Shown: positions 26,759-35,992, counted from the first letter of the stretch. The stretch is DNA of 64,000 nucleotides from an uncultured Muribaculaceae bacterium (GCA_910584365.1 CAJUAF010000012.1:17490-81489); one strand, 5' to 3'. Made by a program: numbers and translations. Notes: generated by a model from the letters alone, not told the origin.

Positions 26759-28114
26759 ATGGAAAAGGATAAAAAACTATTTATAGAGACATACGGCTGC
26801 CAGATGAACGTGGCCGACAGCGAGGTGGTGGCCTCGATTCTGGGCATGAACGGCTATGTACTGGCCGACACCCCCGAGGACGCCGACGCGATTCTGCTCA
26901 ACACCTGCTCCATCCGCGACAATGCCGAACAGAAGATTGTCAGCCGGCTGCAATACCTGGCCTCTCTGCGCCGCCGCCGCCACGGGCGCCTTATAATCGG
27001 TGTCATCGGATGCATGGCCGAAAGAGTAAAGGATTCTCTCATCAACAACCACGGGGTAGATCTTGTGGCCGGTCCCGATTCCTATCTCGACCTGCCGAAT
27101 CTGTTCGCCTCCGCCGAAGCCGGAGAGAAAGCCATCAATGTGGAACTCAGCACCACCGAGACCTACCGCGACATAGTACCCTCCCGCATAACCGGCAACC
27201 GCGTCAGCGGTTTTGTCAGCATCATGCGCGGATGCAATAATTTCTGTTCCTACTGCATCGTGCCCTACACACGCGGACACGAGCGGAGCCGCGAAGTGGG
27301 AAGCATCCTGAGAGAAGTCGAGGACCTGCGTTCACGGGGATTCCGGGAAGTCACTCTGCTGGGCCAGAACGTCAACTCCTATAAATATGAAGGTCCGGAA
27401 GCGGCCCGATATACCGCCGCAGGGAGCGCGGCCGTGGATTTCCCGCGCCTGCTGGAACTCGTGGCCCTGGCTGTGCCCGATATGCGCGTCAGGTTCACCA
27501 CCTCCCATCCCAAAGACATGAGCGACGCCACCATCGACATTATCGCCCGCTATCCCAACATCTGCAACTGGATTCATCTGCCCGTGCAGTCAGGCTCCAA
27601 CTCCGTACTGAAAGCCATGAACCGCAAATATACCCGGGAATGGTATCTTGACCGCGTCAGGGCCATCCGGGCCCGGATTCCCGACTGCGGAATCTCCTCC
27701 GACCTCTTCACCGGTTTTCATGACGAATCCGAAGAGGATTTCCAGCAGACTCTCAGCCTGATGCGAGAGGCGGCCTTCGATTCCGCGTTCATGTTCAAAT
27801 ATTCCGAGCGCCCCGGTACACTGGCCTCCCGCACTATGCCGGACAATGTACCGGAAGACGTTAAAATCGAACGCCTCAACCGCATGATAGCCCTTCAGAA
27901 CGAACTTTCCGCCGAATCCAACAGGCGCGATATCGGAAAGGTATTCGAAGTGCTGGTCGAGGGAGTATCGAAACGCAGCGCCCAACAGTGGGTCGGCCGC
28001 ACCGGTCAGAACAAAACCTGCGTATTTCCGCGCGGAAACTTCAAAGTCGGCGACCTGGTCATGGTAAAAGTCCGCGAAGCCTCGTCGGCAACTCTGATCT
28101 GCGACCTTGCCTGA
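26759..28114 (+). CDS. miaB: tRNA-i6A37 methylthiotransferase MiaB
   Basis: Radical SAM enzyme of 451 residues that adds a methylthio group to i6A37 in tRNAs reading UNN codons. UPF0004 domain cysteines are at C14 (ETYGCQMNVADSE), C50 (LLNTCSIRDNAEQK) and C84 (VIGCMAER). The radical SAM CxxxCxxC motif MRGCNNFCSYCIVPYTRG is at C159/C163/C166. A TRAM domain ends the protein (FEVLVEGVSKRSAQQWVGRT). The ATG directly follows an AT-rich leader. Transcribed divergently from the CoA-transferase and followed by the ftsX promoter. Confidence 0.96.
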   Translation: MEKDKKLFIETYGCQMNVADSEVVASILGMNGYVLADTPEDADAILLNTCSIRDNAEQKIVSRLQYLASLRRRRHGRLIIGVIGCMAERVKDSLINNHGVDLVAGPDSYLDLPNLFASAEAGEKAINVELSTTETYRDIVPSRITGNRVSGFVSIMRGCNNFCSYCIVPYTRGHERSREVGSILREVEDLRSRGFREVTLLGQNVNSYKYEGPEAARYTAAGSAAVDFPRLLELVALAVPDMRVRFTTSHPKDMSDATIDIIARYPNICNWIHLPVQSGSNSVLKAMNRKYTREWYLDRVRAIRARIPDCGISSDLFTGFHDESEEDFQQTLSLMREAAFDSAFMFKYSERPGTLASRTMPDNVPEDVKIERLNRMIALQNELSAESNRRDIGKVFEVLVEGVSKRSAQQWVGRTGQNKTCVFPRGNFKVGDLVMVKVREASSATLICDLA

Positions 28115-28171
28115 AATTTGCCTCGGCACAGCCCAATTTAGGAAATTTAATAATTAAATACGGGTGTGCCT

Positions 28172-28203
28172 CTTGACAACCCCTCTCAGATGTTGTAATT
28201 TTG
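28172..28203 (+). promoter_or_regulatory. Promoter of the ftsX-uppP-truB-queA unit
   Basis: CTTG (28172-28175), 20 nt, TAATTTTG (28196-28203). It lies 13 nt before the ftsX ATG, implying a leader shorter than 10 nt. Confidence 0.75.
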
Positions 28204-28216
28204 CAGAATAATAATT

Positions 28217-29089
28217 ATGGAGCAAAAGAATCATACCCGCATAGCCGGGATGGGAGACCGTGTGACCTCGACAATCAGCGTCACCCTGGTCCTCTTCATT
28301 CTCGGGCTTGTGGCCGCTATAAACATCACATTCAGCAACCTTGACAAGGAGCTGAAAGAAAAAATTGGCTTCACAGTCGTGTTGCATGACTCGATTCCCG
28401 CCCAGGACATCGAGGCATTGCTGCGCCAGTGTGACGCCGCCCCCTATATTTCCGACTACAAATATCTCTCAGCCGAAGACGCCCTCATGGAGGAGACCGC
28501 CGGCGACGGACAGGAACTGGTGGAGATGCTCGGCGTCAACCCCTACTCTCCCATGCTTGACATAAGAGTGAAAAGCCCCTGGGCCAACGTAGACAGTATA
28601 AGCGGTCTGGTCGGAGCCTGGGAAAAACGGGCGGAAGTGGCTGAAGTTTCGGTCAATACCGATGTGGTGAAAAATCTCGACAGCAACGCCCGTATGTTCA
28701 GCACTATCCTCCTGGTCATCGCCGCCGTATTGCTGCTGATTACTTTCGTCCTGATTAACAACACCGTTCGCCTGACGGTATATTCCCGCAGGTTCACCAT
28801 CCACACGATGAAACTCGTCGGGGCCACCGGAGGTTTTATCCGCCGCCCCTTCCTTATAAGCAATCTTATTCAGGGCATCATCGCCGCAATAATAGCGTCG
28901 GGATTGCTGGGCGCCCTGTTCGCATGGGGGAAAAACTGGAACCCCTCCCTGGGAGCCCTCCTTCCCTGGAGCGCAGCAGCCGTCATCTTCGGCATAATCC
29001 TCATAACAGGTATGGCAATCTGCACCCTGGCGGCTGTTTTCGCCACGAACCGCTATCTCAGGGCCGACTATGATGAGATGTTCGACTGA
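28217..29089 (+). CDS. ftsX: Cell division protein FtsX
   Basis: Permease-like membrane protein of 290 residues. Four transmembrane helices are visible (about 22-40, 167-187, 215-238 and 255-280), with the periplasmic extracellular domain between the first two (VVLHDSIPAQDIEALLRQ). The FtsX C-terminal block TIHTMKLVGATGGFIRRPF is clear. With the ATPase FtsE it controls peptidoglycan hydrolases at the septum. ftsE is not adjacent here, as is usual in Bacteroidetes. First gene of the unit ftsX-DUF3098-uppP-truB-queA, an order conserved in the phylum. Confidence 0.93.
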   Translation: MEQKNHTRIAGMGDRVTSTISVTLVLFILGLVAAINITFSNLDKELKEKIGFTVVLHDSIPAQDIEALLRQCDAAPYISDYKYLSAEDALMEETAGDGQELVEMLGVNPYSPMLDIRVKSPWANVDSISGLVGAWEKRAEVAEVSVNTDVVKNLDSNARMFSTILLVIAAVLLLITFVLINNTVRLTVYSRRFTIHTMKLVGATGGFIRRPFLISNLIQGIIAAIIASGLLGALFAWGKNWNPSLGALLPWSAAAVIFGIILITGMAICTLAAVFATNRYLRADYDEMFD

Positions 29090-29123
29090 TGCCCTCCGTT
29101 CCCCCGCACTAAACTCCAAGAAA

Positions 29124-29432
29124 ATGACACAACAACAGAATACTACAAAATCGGCCTTCACCACGCAGACCGGAGCGCGGAAAAACAGCGATTCCGTACT
29201 GGATAAGGAGAAGGCATCGCAATTTCCCCTGGGAAAGAATAATTTCAGGCTCATGGCCATCGCCGGCGCCGTAATCGTAATCGGATTTCTGCTCATGCTC
29301 GGGGGAAGCTCCACGGAAGAAGCCTTCAACCCCGACATCTTCAGTTTCCGTCGGATCGTCGCCGGGCCGACAATCGCTTTCCTGGGGTTCCTGTTCATGG
29401 GATACGCCATAATCCGCAAACCTAAAGACTGA
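29124..29432 (+). CDS. DUF3098 membrane protein
   Basis: Small protein of 102 residues from the ATG at 29124; a longer frame overlapping ftsX is unlikely. After a polar N-terminal tail there are two transmembrane helices (RLMAIAGAVIVIGFLLMLGG and VAGPTIAFLGFLFMGYAII) joined by a short loop with EEAFNPDIFSFRR. This matches DUF3098, a Bacteroidetes family nearly always found between ftsX and uppP. Function unknown; the conserved position suggests a role in envelope growth or division. Confidence 0.88.
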   Translation: MTQQQNTTKSAFTTQTGARKNSDSVLDKEKASQFPLGKNNFRLMAIAGAVIVIGFLLMLGGSSTEEAFNPDIFSFRRIVAGPTIAFLGFLFMGYAIIRKPKD

Positions 29433-29437
29433 GACGC

Positions 29438-30313
29438 ATGGATTGGTTAGACGCACTGATTCTCGGCATCGTACAGGGACTGGCCGAATATCTCCCCATA
29501 AGTTCGAGCGGCCATATCGAGATTTTCCGGCAGATTCTCGGGCTTAATCTCCCCGGAGAAGAAGCCCTGCAGCTTAACGTTGTCCTCCATGTGGCAACGG
29601 TCCTTTCCACCATCGTCGTTCTGTGGAAAGAATTCGTACCTCTCTGCACATCGTTTTTCACCTTCAGGAATGACGCTGGGAGCAGATACGTATGGAAAAT
29701 CCTCCTCTCCTGTATTCCGGTGGCCATCGTCGGACTGCTGTTCAAAGACCAGGTGGAAGAGTTTTTCGGCGTCAGCGAAGACGGTGGAAACAATCTGACG
29801 CTTATCGGCGTCTGCCTCTGCATTACAGCCGTCCTGCTGGCTTTCGCATATTTTTCGGGGCAGCGTTCGCGCATGATGCCGTCGCGCGGCAGGGCGCCCC
29901 TGCCCAAAGGGAATACCGGAGCCACTGCCGGGAGAAACATTACCTGGCTTGACGCTTTCATCATCGGCTGCAGCCAGGCGATAGCCGTCCTGCCCGGTCT
30001 CAGCCGGTCGGGTACCACCATCGCCACTGGTATTATCATAGGCGACAAGCGGGAGCAGGTGGCCCAGTTCTCTTTCTTCATGGTAGTAATCCCGATTCTC
30101 GGCGAAGCGATTCTCGACTTCCGGAAAATGCTGGAAGCAGCCCCCGGCGACCAGGTTTCCCTGGGATGGCTTCCTCTGCTGGTAGGATTTCTCGCCTCTT
30201 TCGTCGTGGGATGCCTCGCCTGCAAATGGATGCTTGAGATTGTGAAGAAAGGCAAACTCATCTGGTTCTCCGTCTATTGTGTCATCGTCGGCATCATCTG
30301 CCTCTGCTGGTGA
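29438..30313 (+). CDS. uppP: Undecaprenyl-diphosphatase UppP/BacA
   Basis: Integral-membrane phosphatase of 291 residues that recycles undecaprenyl pyrophosphate to the monophosphate carrier used for peptidoglycan and glycans. Hallmarks: LGIVQGLAEYLPISSSGH (with the catalytic Glu and Ser-Ser-Ser-His region, residues about 9-26) and the PGLSRSGTTIATGI motif (about 187-200), plus about eight hydrophobic helices. Starts 5 nt after DUF3098. Overproduction confers bacitracin tolerance in other bacteria. Confidence 0.96.
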   Translation: MDWLDALILGIVQGLAEYLPISSSGHIEIFRQILGLNLPGEEALQLNVVLHVATVLSTIVVLWKEFVPLCTSFFTFRNDAGSRYVWKILLSCIPVAIVGLLFKDQVEEFFGVSEDGGNNLTLIGVCLCITAVLLAFAYFSGQRSRMMPSRGRAPLPKGNTGATAGRNITWLDAFIIGCSQAIAVLPGLSRSGTTIATGIIIGDKREQVAQFSFFMVVIPILGEAILDFRKMLEAAPGDQVSLGWLPLLVGFLASFVVGCLACKWMLEIVKKGKLIWFSVYCVIVGIICLCW

Positions 30314-30361
30314 GCCGCCGGAAAGTTTCCGCAGTCCGAAAACGTTCTAAGGTTTTAGATA

Positions 30362-31240
30362 TTGCAAAACAACAACAGTCTCCCCGCAAGCTCCAGTCTC
30401 AACCTCTCGGAAGGTATGGTCTGGGCTGTCGACAAGCCATTGGGCTGGTCATCGTTCCACGTGGTCAAGAAATTGCGTGGCGCATTGCTTTCCCGGGTAC
30501 GCCATGCCGGCATCCGGAAACTGAAAGTAGGTCATGCCGGTACGCTGGATCCCCTGGCGTCCGGGGTGATGATAATCTGTTCGGGGAGAGCCACCCGTAA
30601 AATAGACCTGCTCCAGGCCGGCGTCAAGGAATACGTAGCCGAAGTGGCACTGGGGGCCACCACCCCCTCTTTTGACCTGGAGACTCCGGTAGACGCTACA
30701 TATCCCACGGAGCATATCACCCGCGAACTCATCGAAGAAGTCATCCCCCGCTTTACCGGAACCATCCGGCAGATCCCGCCGGCATATTCCGCCGTGAAAG
30801 TCGACGGCCGGCGCGCCTACAAGGCCGCCCGCTCCGGCCAGGAAGTGGAACTCAAACCCAAGACACTCGTCATCGACGAAATCGAAATCCTCGGGTTCGA
30901 TACCGCGGAGATGAAGCTCACCCTCCGGATAGTATGCTCCAAAGGGACATATATCCGCGCTCTGGCCCGCGATATCGGGCAGGCCCTCGGCTCGGGCGCT
31001 CATCTCTCGGCGCTCCGGCGTACCCGTGTGGGAGACTACGGCATCGCCTCGGCCCTGTCGGTCGACGACGCCGTGGCCGACATTTTCCGTTCCTCCATCG
31101 TCGTAGACAGGGACGGAGAGGAACCCCTTGTCATTTCCCCCGCAGACCATATACCCGCTCCGGCCGCAACCGGCCAGCATGGCGCCGACCAGCGGGATAT
31201 CCTCCCCTATCAGGAGCGCATAAAGAAGACCAACGATTAA
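30362..31240 (+). CDS. truB: tRNA pseudouridine-55 synthase TruB (TTG start)
   Basis: Makes pseudouridine 55 in the T-loop of tRNAs. The 292-residue protein has the catalytic block KVGHAGTLDPLASGVMIICSG (Asp near residue 62), ATTPSFDLETPVDATYP and QIPPAYSAVKVDGRRAYK. The frame is closed upstream by TAG at 30356-30358. The first ATG (30416) would remove the segment preceding VDKPLGWSSFHVV that homologues keep, so the TTG at 30362 is the likely start. Lies 48 nt after uppP in the same unit. Confidence 0.93.
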   Translation: MQNNNSLPASSSLNLSEGMVWAVDKPLGWSSFHVVKKLRGALLSRVRHAGIRKLKVGHAGTLDPLASGVMIICSGRATRKIDLLQAGVKEYVAEVALGATTPSFDLETPVDATYPTEHITRELIEEVIPRFTGTIRQIPPAYSAVKVDGRRAYKAARSGQEVELKPKTLVIDEIEILGFDTAEMKLTLRIVCSKGTYIRALARDIGQALGSGAHLSALRRTRVGDYGIASALSVDDAVADIFRSSIVVDRDGEEPLVISPADHIPAPAATGQHGADQRDILPYQERIKKTND

Positions 31241-31272
31241 TCCAACACCATATAACATATTTCTGACACCTC

Positions 31273-32325
31273 ATGAAACTTTCACAGTTTAAATTCAAAC
31301 TCCCGGAAGACCTGATTGCCCAGACTCCCCTGCTCCATCGCGACGAATGTAAGCTGATGGTCGTTCACCGAAAGACCGGTGAAATCGAACACAGAGAGTT
31401 CAAGGATGTCATCAACTATTTCGATGACGGAGACGTGATGGTCTTCAACGACACCAAGGTGTTCCCCGCCCGTCTTTACGGCAATAAGGAAAAAACCGGA
31501 GCCAAAATCGAGGTGTTCCTCCTGCGGGAACTTAATCCCGAACACAAATTATGGGACGTGCTTGTAGAACCGGCCCGTAAAATCAGAATCGGCAACAAAC
31601 TCTATTTCGGCGAAGACGAGTCGATGGTGGCTGAAGTAATTGACAACACCACCTCCCGAGGCCGCACGCTGCGTTTCCTCTACGACGGGCCACACGATGA
31701 GTTCAAGGAGGCCCTCTATGCCCTGGGGCAGACACCGCTTCCCGAATATATCAAGCGCGAGGCCAACGAAGAAGACGCCGAGGCATATCAGACAATTTTC
31801 GCCCGCAACGAGGGAGCCGTCGTGGCGCCTTCGGCCGGGATCCATTTCAGCCGCGAACTGCTCAAGCGCCTTGAAATCAAAGGCGTCGAGCAAGGCTTCC
31901 TGACTGTCCACTGTGGGCTGGGCGCTTTCCGCGAAATCGACGTGGAGGACCTGACAAAGCACCGCATGGATTCGGAGGATATGTCGGTCACCGAAGACCT
32001 TGTGGAACTTGTCAACAAGGCAAAGGACAACGGCAGGCAGGTATGCGCCGTCGGCACCTCCACCCTCCGCGGCATCGCAAGCGCCGTCAGCATGGGGGGC
32101 CACATGAAGACCTATACCGGATGGACCAACAAATTCATCTTCCCTCCGTATGACTTCACCGTCAGCACAGCCCTGATCACGGGCTTCCATCTCCCCTACT
32201 CCACAATGCTGATGATGGTCTGCGCTTTCGGCGGATACGAGAACGTCATGAAAGCCTACGACGTCGCCGTAAAGGAAAAATACAGATTCGGAGCCTACGG
32301 CGACGCGATGTTGATTATCGACTGA
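31273..32325 (+). CDS. queA: S-adenosylmethionine:tRNA ribosyltransferase-isomerase QueA
   Basis: Transfers the ribosyl part of SAM to preQ1 in tRNA anticodons to make epoxyqueuosine. The 350-residue length is typical. Family blocks: LPEDLIAQTPLLHRDECKLM, VMVFNDTKVFPARLYGNK, VEVFLLREL-type segment, YQTIFARNEGAVVAPSAGIHF, GLGAFREIDVEDLTKHRMDSE and CAVGTSTLRGIASA. Follows truB by 32 nt. Other queuosine genes are not in the window. Confidence 0.96.
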   Translation: MKLSQFKFKLPEDLIAQTPLLHRDECKLMVVHRKTGEIEHREFKDVINYFDDGDVMVFNDTKVFPARLYGNKEKTGAKIEVFLLRELNPEHKLWDVLVEPARKIRIGNKLYFGEDESMVAEVIDNTTSRGRTLRFLYDGPHDEFKEALYALGQTPLPEYIKREANEEDAEAYQTIFARNEGAVVAPSAGIHFSRELLKRLEIKGVEQGFLTVHCGLGAFREIDVEDLTKHRMDSEDMSVTEDLVELVNKAKDNGRQVCAVGTSTLRGIASAVSMGGHMKTYTGWTNKFIFPPYDFTVSTALITGFHLPYSTMLMMVCAFGGYENVMKAYDVAVKEKYRFGAYGDAMLIID

Positions 32326-32365
32326 GACCGAACGCCGCCAGAATAATATAAGAGTCTGAATCATT

Positions 32366-32884
32366 ATGATTATCGACGAACGAACCAGCCGCAGCGAGCG
32401 AGTCATCAGCGCCGGAATGATGATGATGACCGCCGCCCGCACCGCTCCCAAGGCAAAAGGTCTTGACCTGCTGGAATGTTGTCTGCTGACGGGAGACGAC
32501 ATCCGGAAACTTTCCGACGTAATGTTGCAGCTTCATGAAGAGACGGGGCGCCCCGTCTACAAGCGCGACGGCGGAAATATTCTCTCGGCTGACGCCGTAC
32601 TGGTGATTGCCGCCCATAACCGGCCGCTCGGACTGAACTGCGGCCACTGCGGTTATCCGGCCTGCGGAGATAAACCGGCCCAGGCCCCCTGTGCCTACTG
32701 TCCTACTGACGTAGGAATAGCCATCGGGTCCGCCGTGGCTACGGCAGCCGACCTACGGGTGGATACCCGCGTGATGTTCTCGGCCGGGATGGCCGCCGAA
32801 CGCATGAATCTCCTTCCGGGCTGCACCCAGTATTTTGCGATTCCGATATCGGCTTCATCCAAATCGCCCTTCTTCGACCGCTGA
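32366..32884 (+). CDS. DUF2148 ferredoxin-domain protein
   Basis: Protein of 172 residues. The cysteine cluster CGHCGYPACGDKPAQAPCAYC (about residues 92-112) with the preceding ADAVLVIAAHNRPLGLN and following DVGIAIGSAVATAADLRV match DUF2148, a small iron-sulfur (ferredoxin-like) family of anaerobes. The cluster could bind one iron-sulfur centre. Partner and role are unknown. Lies 40 nt after queA and ends the plus-strand unit before a strong bidirectional terminator. Confidence 0.82.
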   Translation: MIIDERTSRSERVISAGMMMMTAARTAPKAKGLDLLECCLLTGDDIRKLSDVMLQLHEETGRPVYKRDGGNILSADAVLVIAAHNRPLGLNCGHCGYPACGDKPAQAPCAYCPTDVGIAIGSAVATAADLRVDTRVMFSAGMAAERMNLLPGCTQYFAIPISASSKSPFFDR

Positions 32885-32963
32885 CGCCGCAACGGACTGT
32901 CGGCCATGTGGTTACCTTTTTGGTTCCGGCCCCGTCTCCCCCCTCAGCAGTCCACAACCATAA

Positions 32964-33024
32964 AATACAGATTGTCCGGTCCGTAGCCTCAGAGGCTATT
33001 GACCGGACAATCTGTATTTGTTCT
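32964..33024. terminator. Strong bidirectional terminator
   Basis: An 18-bp perfect inverted repeat (32964-32981 with 33001-33018, outer arm AATACAGATTGTCCGG) encloses a second small stem (TAGCCT/AGGCTA). It sits between two converging genes and has AT-rich flanks on both sides. Confidence 0.85.
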
Positions 33025-33055
33025 ATTGCTTCACCGGAGTCTTCGGCAAGTAGCT

Positions 33056-33796
33056 TCAGAAAGCCGAATCATTGAAGACACGCCCTTCGAGTCGGGAAGC
33101 ATGGTGGCGGTAGTCTTTCGTCAGGAAGTAATCCTCAATCGCCTTGCAATGCTTCAGATGGTGCATATCCGACCCTATGAAATCTACCATGTCGTTGTCG
33201 ATCAGGTAGTCGGCCACCTGCCTGACATCCTTGCCGTAGTACCCGGCCAGACTCAGCAGATTGACCTGGAAAAGCGTTCCGGCCTCATGAAGCTGGCGGT
33301 AGCGTTCTTTCCTGGAGAAATAATAGGAATAACGCTCGGGATGGGCCAGAATCGGCTTATATCCGCGCATCTTAAGTTCAAACAGCATCTTATCGAGATT
33401 CCACGCTTCCTGGATGAACGAATTCTCGACAAGCAGGTAATTGTTGGGCATGGGATTGACAAGATTCTTCTCCAGCTGGGTGTTGAAGAATCCGTCCATG
33501 CGGTATTCCGCCGAATGTTGCAGTTCAATATCCACGCCTCTCTTTTCAACCGCCTCTTTCAGTCGGGCGAAAGCGGCCGAAATGGTTTCGGGGGTATTCT
33601 CGAAAGTATCCTGCGTTACATGAGGAGTAGTTATAATGCGCCGGATGCCCCAGTCTTTTTCATGGGATACAAGGTCGGCGCCTCCTTCAGCGTCGCGCTG
33701 ACCATCGTCGATACCCGGAACAAGATGGCAATGAATGTCGGTATGGAAAAACAGTTCAGGCCGCTCCGCGGGCTTTTTCCGGAAAAAATTAAACAT
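33056..33796 (-). CDS. PHP-family tyrosine-protein phosphatase (CpsB/CapC/YwqE type)
   Basis: Metal-dependent phosphatase of 246 residues in the PHP superfamily. The metal site motif HTDIHCHLVPGIDDG is at about residues 18-32, with further ligands in ITTPHVTQDTF, LLVENSF, KPILAHPERY and FIGSDMHH. These enzymes dephosphorylate BY-kinases such as Wzc/CpsD, which control capsule and exopolysaccharide export. No BY-kinase is in the window, so its partner is elsewhere. Converges on the DUF2148 gene across a strong terminator and diverges from the carboxyltransferase gene. Confidence 0.9.
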   Translation of the reverse strand: MFNFFRKKPAERPELFFHTDIHCHLVPGIDDGQRDAEGGADLVSHEKDWGIRRIITTPHVTQDTFENTPETISAAFARLKEAVEKRGVDIELQHSAEYRMDGFFNTQLEKNLVNPMPNNYLLVENSFIQEAWNLDKMLFELKMRGYKPILAHPERYSYYFSRKERYRQLHEAGTLFQVNLLSLAGYYGKDVRQVADYLIDNDMVDFIGSDMHHLKHCKAIEDYFLTKDYRHHASRLEGRVFNDSAF

Positions 33797-33891
33797 TTTG
33801 TTCTTATATGTCTATGATAAAGTCTGGCAGTGTTTCAGTATAATCTCACACTTTCTTACACACGACTTTTCCTGGTTTAGAATAGCTGATG

Positions 33892-33899
33892 CAAAGATA
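33892..33899 (-). promoter_or_regulatory. -7 promoter element of the PHP phosphatase
   Basis: Minus-strand TATCTTTG, matching TAnnTTTG, about 96 nt before the ATG at 33796. No -33 TTTG at the expected spacing. Confidence 0.45.
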
Positions 33900-33971
33900 G
33901 TAAGAATTTTTTAAATTTATCCAGTTTCGGCAGGTTTTTATCCTACTTCCCAACCTTTTTCGCCAAAAGAT

Positions 33972-34002
33972 GTTGAAAATCCAAAAAAAATCAGTAAGTT
34001 TG
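33972..34002 (+). promoter_or_regulatory. Promoter of the biotin carboxyltransferase gene
   Basis: GTTG (33972-33975), 19 nt, TAAGTTTG (33995-34002); the -7 box is perfect and the -33 box has three of four bases. It leaves a leader of about 25-30 nt before the ATG at 34035. Confidence 0.7.
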
Positions 34003-34034
34003 CAAGTAGTTTTATTAAACAATTGCCATCTACT

Positions 34035-35927
34035 ATGGAGAAGAAGTTGAAAATCAGGGATTTAACCCTGCGCGACGGTCAGCAGTCGCTTTTCGCGACC
34101 CGTCTTAAACAACAGGACATCGACCCGCTGCTGCCTCTTTACAAGGATGCAGGATTCTACATCATGGAAGTATGGGGCGGCGCCGTGCCCGACTCCGTGA
34201 TGCGTTACCTCGATGAATCCCCCTGGAATCGCCTGCGCACCATTTCAAAAGCCATCGAAGGCAAATCGCTCCTGTCGGCCCTCTCCCGCGGCCGTAACCT
34301 CTTCGGCTACGTACCCTACCCCGACTCTGTCCTCGAAGGGTTCTATAAGGAAGCCATCAAGAATGGCCTAAACGTAATGCGTATCTTCGATGCCCTCAAC
34401 GACATCGACAACGTCAAGGAATCAATCCGTCTCATCAACGAACTCGGCGGAATCGCCGACGCCGCCGTATGCTATACCGTCGATCCCAAGGAGGAAGCTC
34501 CCGCTGAAGCACCCAAAAAGAAAGGTTTCTTCGGCTCCCTCTTCGGCAAAAAGGAAGAAGCTCCCGCAGCTCCCAAAAAGATATTCACCGACGAATATTT
34601 CGTCAACCTCGCTGTCGAGATGGAACGCCTCGGCGCGAAAATCATCACCCTCAAGGATATGGCCGGCCTGGTGAATCCCTCCAGGGCGGCATCCGTCATC
34701 GGCAAACTCAAAGCCGCCGTCAAGGTGCCCGTCGACTTCCATACCCACTGTACTCCCGGCTACGGTCTGGCATCCTCGCTGATGGCTATCCTCAACGGCG
34801 TCGACATCCTCGACACCAACATCTGGTGGTTCGGAGAAGGGTCCGCAGCTCCCGCCATCGAGCTTGTCTACATCTTCTGCAAGAAACTCGGCATCGAAGT
34901 CGAAGTCAACATGGAGAAGGTCGGCGAAATCCGCGAGAAACTCGAAGGTATCCGCCGCAACCTGGCCGATTTCGACCTCAACAAGGACCGTTTCCCCAAG
35001 CATTTCGATCCCCTCAAGCCGCTTGAACCCGCTCTCGACGCAATGTTCGACAAGGCTATCGCAGCCGCCAAAGCCGGCAACGAAGAGGAACTTCTCGATG
35101 CCTGCCATGCAATCGAGGATTACTTCGGTTTCCCCAAACCCAACCTTACGGTCAAGAACGCCGAAGTTCCCGGCGGAATGTACTCCAACATGGTAGCCCA
35201 GCTCAAAGCCCTCCAGGCCAGCGACCTGCTCGAGGATGCAATGAAACTGATTCCTAAAGTACGCCGCGACGCCGGTCTGGTACCCCTGGTTACACCGACC
35301 AGCCAGATCGTAGGTTCCCAGGCCGTTCTCCTGGCTATGGACCGCCGCAAAGGAAACCCCGACTACACCCAGACCAACAACCAGTTCATCTCCCTGGTGA
35401 AGGGTGAATACGGCCATACTCCCGTACCCGTCGATCCCGCTTTCCGCGCACAGATCACCGGCGACGCCACCGAGAAGCCCTATGACGTCTCCTCCTACAA
35501 GAAACCCGCCAACCCGACGGCAGAAGATCTCGGCGGAGTGCCTCTGGCTTCCAATAACGAAGAGTATCTCCTGCTCGAACTGCTCCCCAACGTAGCCAAC
35601 AAGTTCCTCCGCAACCGCCGCGAAGAAGAATACAAAGCCAAACAGCCCGCCGAAGCTCCCAAAGCTGCCAAGGCAGAGACGAAAGCCGCTGCCGCCGCTG
35701 AAGAGCCCGTCACCGGCGAAGTATTCCGCGCTCCGATGGGTGGCCGCATCGTTGAAATCAAAGTCAACGCCGGCGACAAGGTGAAGAAAGGTCAGGTCAT
35801 GATGGTATATGAAGCCATGAAGATGGAAAACGACCTTGAGGCTCCCCGCGACCTGACGGTTAAACGCATCTTCGTCGCTCCCGATGAAGTTGTCGGCACC
35901 GACGCTCTCCTGATTGAGTTCGAATAA
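34035..35927 (+). CDS. Biotin carboxyltransferase (OadA/PycB type) with insertion
   Basis: Protein of 630 residues from the ATG at 34035. The carboxyltransferase barrel starts RDLTLRDGQQSLFATR, has KDMAGL (carboxybiotin Lys near 207) and the metal site DFHTHCTPGYG. The PYC/OADA conserved domain follows, an Ala/Pro/Lys linker, and a biotinyl domain ending YEAMKMEND (biotin Lys near 596). It resembles the alpha subunit of oxaloacetate decarboxylase or pyruvate carboxylase subunit B; substrate is not certain. No sodium-pump beta or gamma subunit is adjacent. Residues about 152-182 form a Lys/Glu/Ala/Pro insertion inside the barrel, with two similar KEEAPA units around GFFGSLFGKK. C-ending codons suggest high expression. 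Confidence 0.88.
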   Translation: MEKKLKIRDLTLRDGQQSLFATRLKQQDIDPLLPLYKDAGFYIMEVWGGAVPDSVMRYLDESPWNRLRTISKAIEGKSLLSALSRGRNLFGYVPYPDSVLEGFYKEAIKNGLNVMRIFDALNDIDNVKESIRLINELGGIADAAVCYTVDPKEEAPAEAPKKKGFFGSLFGKKEEAPAAPKKIFTDEYFVNLAVEMERLGAKIITLKDMAGLVNPSRAASVIGKLKAAVKVPVDFHTHCTPGYGLASSLMAILNGVDILDTNIWWFGEGSAAPAIELVYIFCKKLGIEVEVNMEKVGEIREKLEGIRRNLADFDLNKDRFPKHFDPLKPLEPALDAMFDKAIAAAKAGNEEELLDACHAIEDYFGFPKPNLTVKNAEVPGGMYSNMVAQLKALQASDLLEDAMKLIPKVRRDAGLVPLVTPTSQIVGSQAVLLAMDRRKGNPDYTQTNNQFISLVKGEYGHTPVPVDPAFRAQITGDATEKPYDVSSYKKPANPTAEDLGGVPLASNNEEYLLLELLPNVANKFLRNRREEEYKAKQPAEAPKAAKAETKAAAAAEEPVTGEVFRAPMGGRIVEIKVNAGDKVKKGQVMMVYEAMKMENDLEAPRDLTVKRIFVAPDEVVGTDALLIEFE

Positions 35928-35951
35928 TCGACTGACCTATATAAAACGGCT

Positions 35952-35992
35952 AAGGCGCTGTGTCAGGATTTTTGGCACAGCGCCTTATTTTT
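35952..35992 (+). terminator. Intrinsic terminator of the carboxyltransferase gene
   Basis: An 11-bp perfect stem AAGGCGCTGTG / CACAGCGCCTT (35952-35962 with 35976-35986) followed by ATTTTT. It lies 25 nt after the stop. Confidence 0.9.

Noticed and set aside
34023..34034. TTG start for the carboxyltransferase
   Set aside because: The ATG at 34035 gives the canonical N-terminus and fits the promoter distance.
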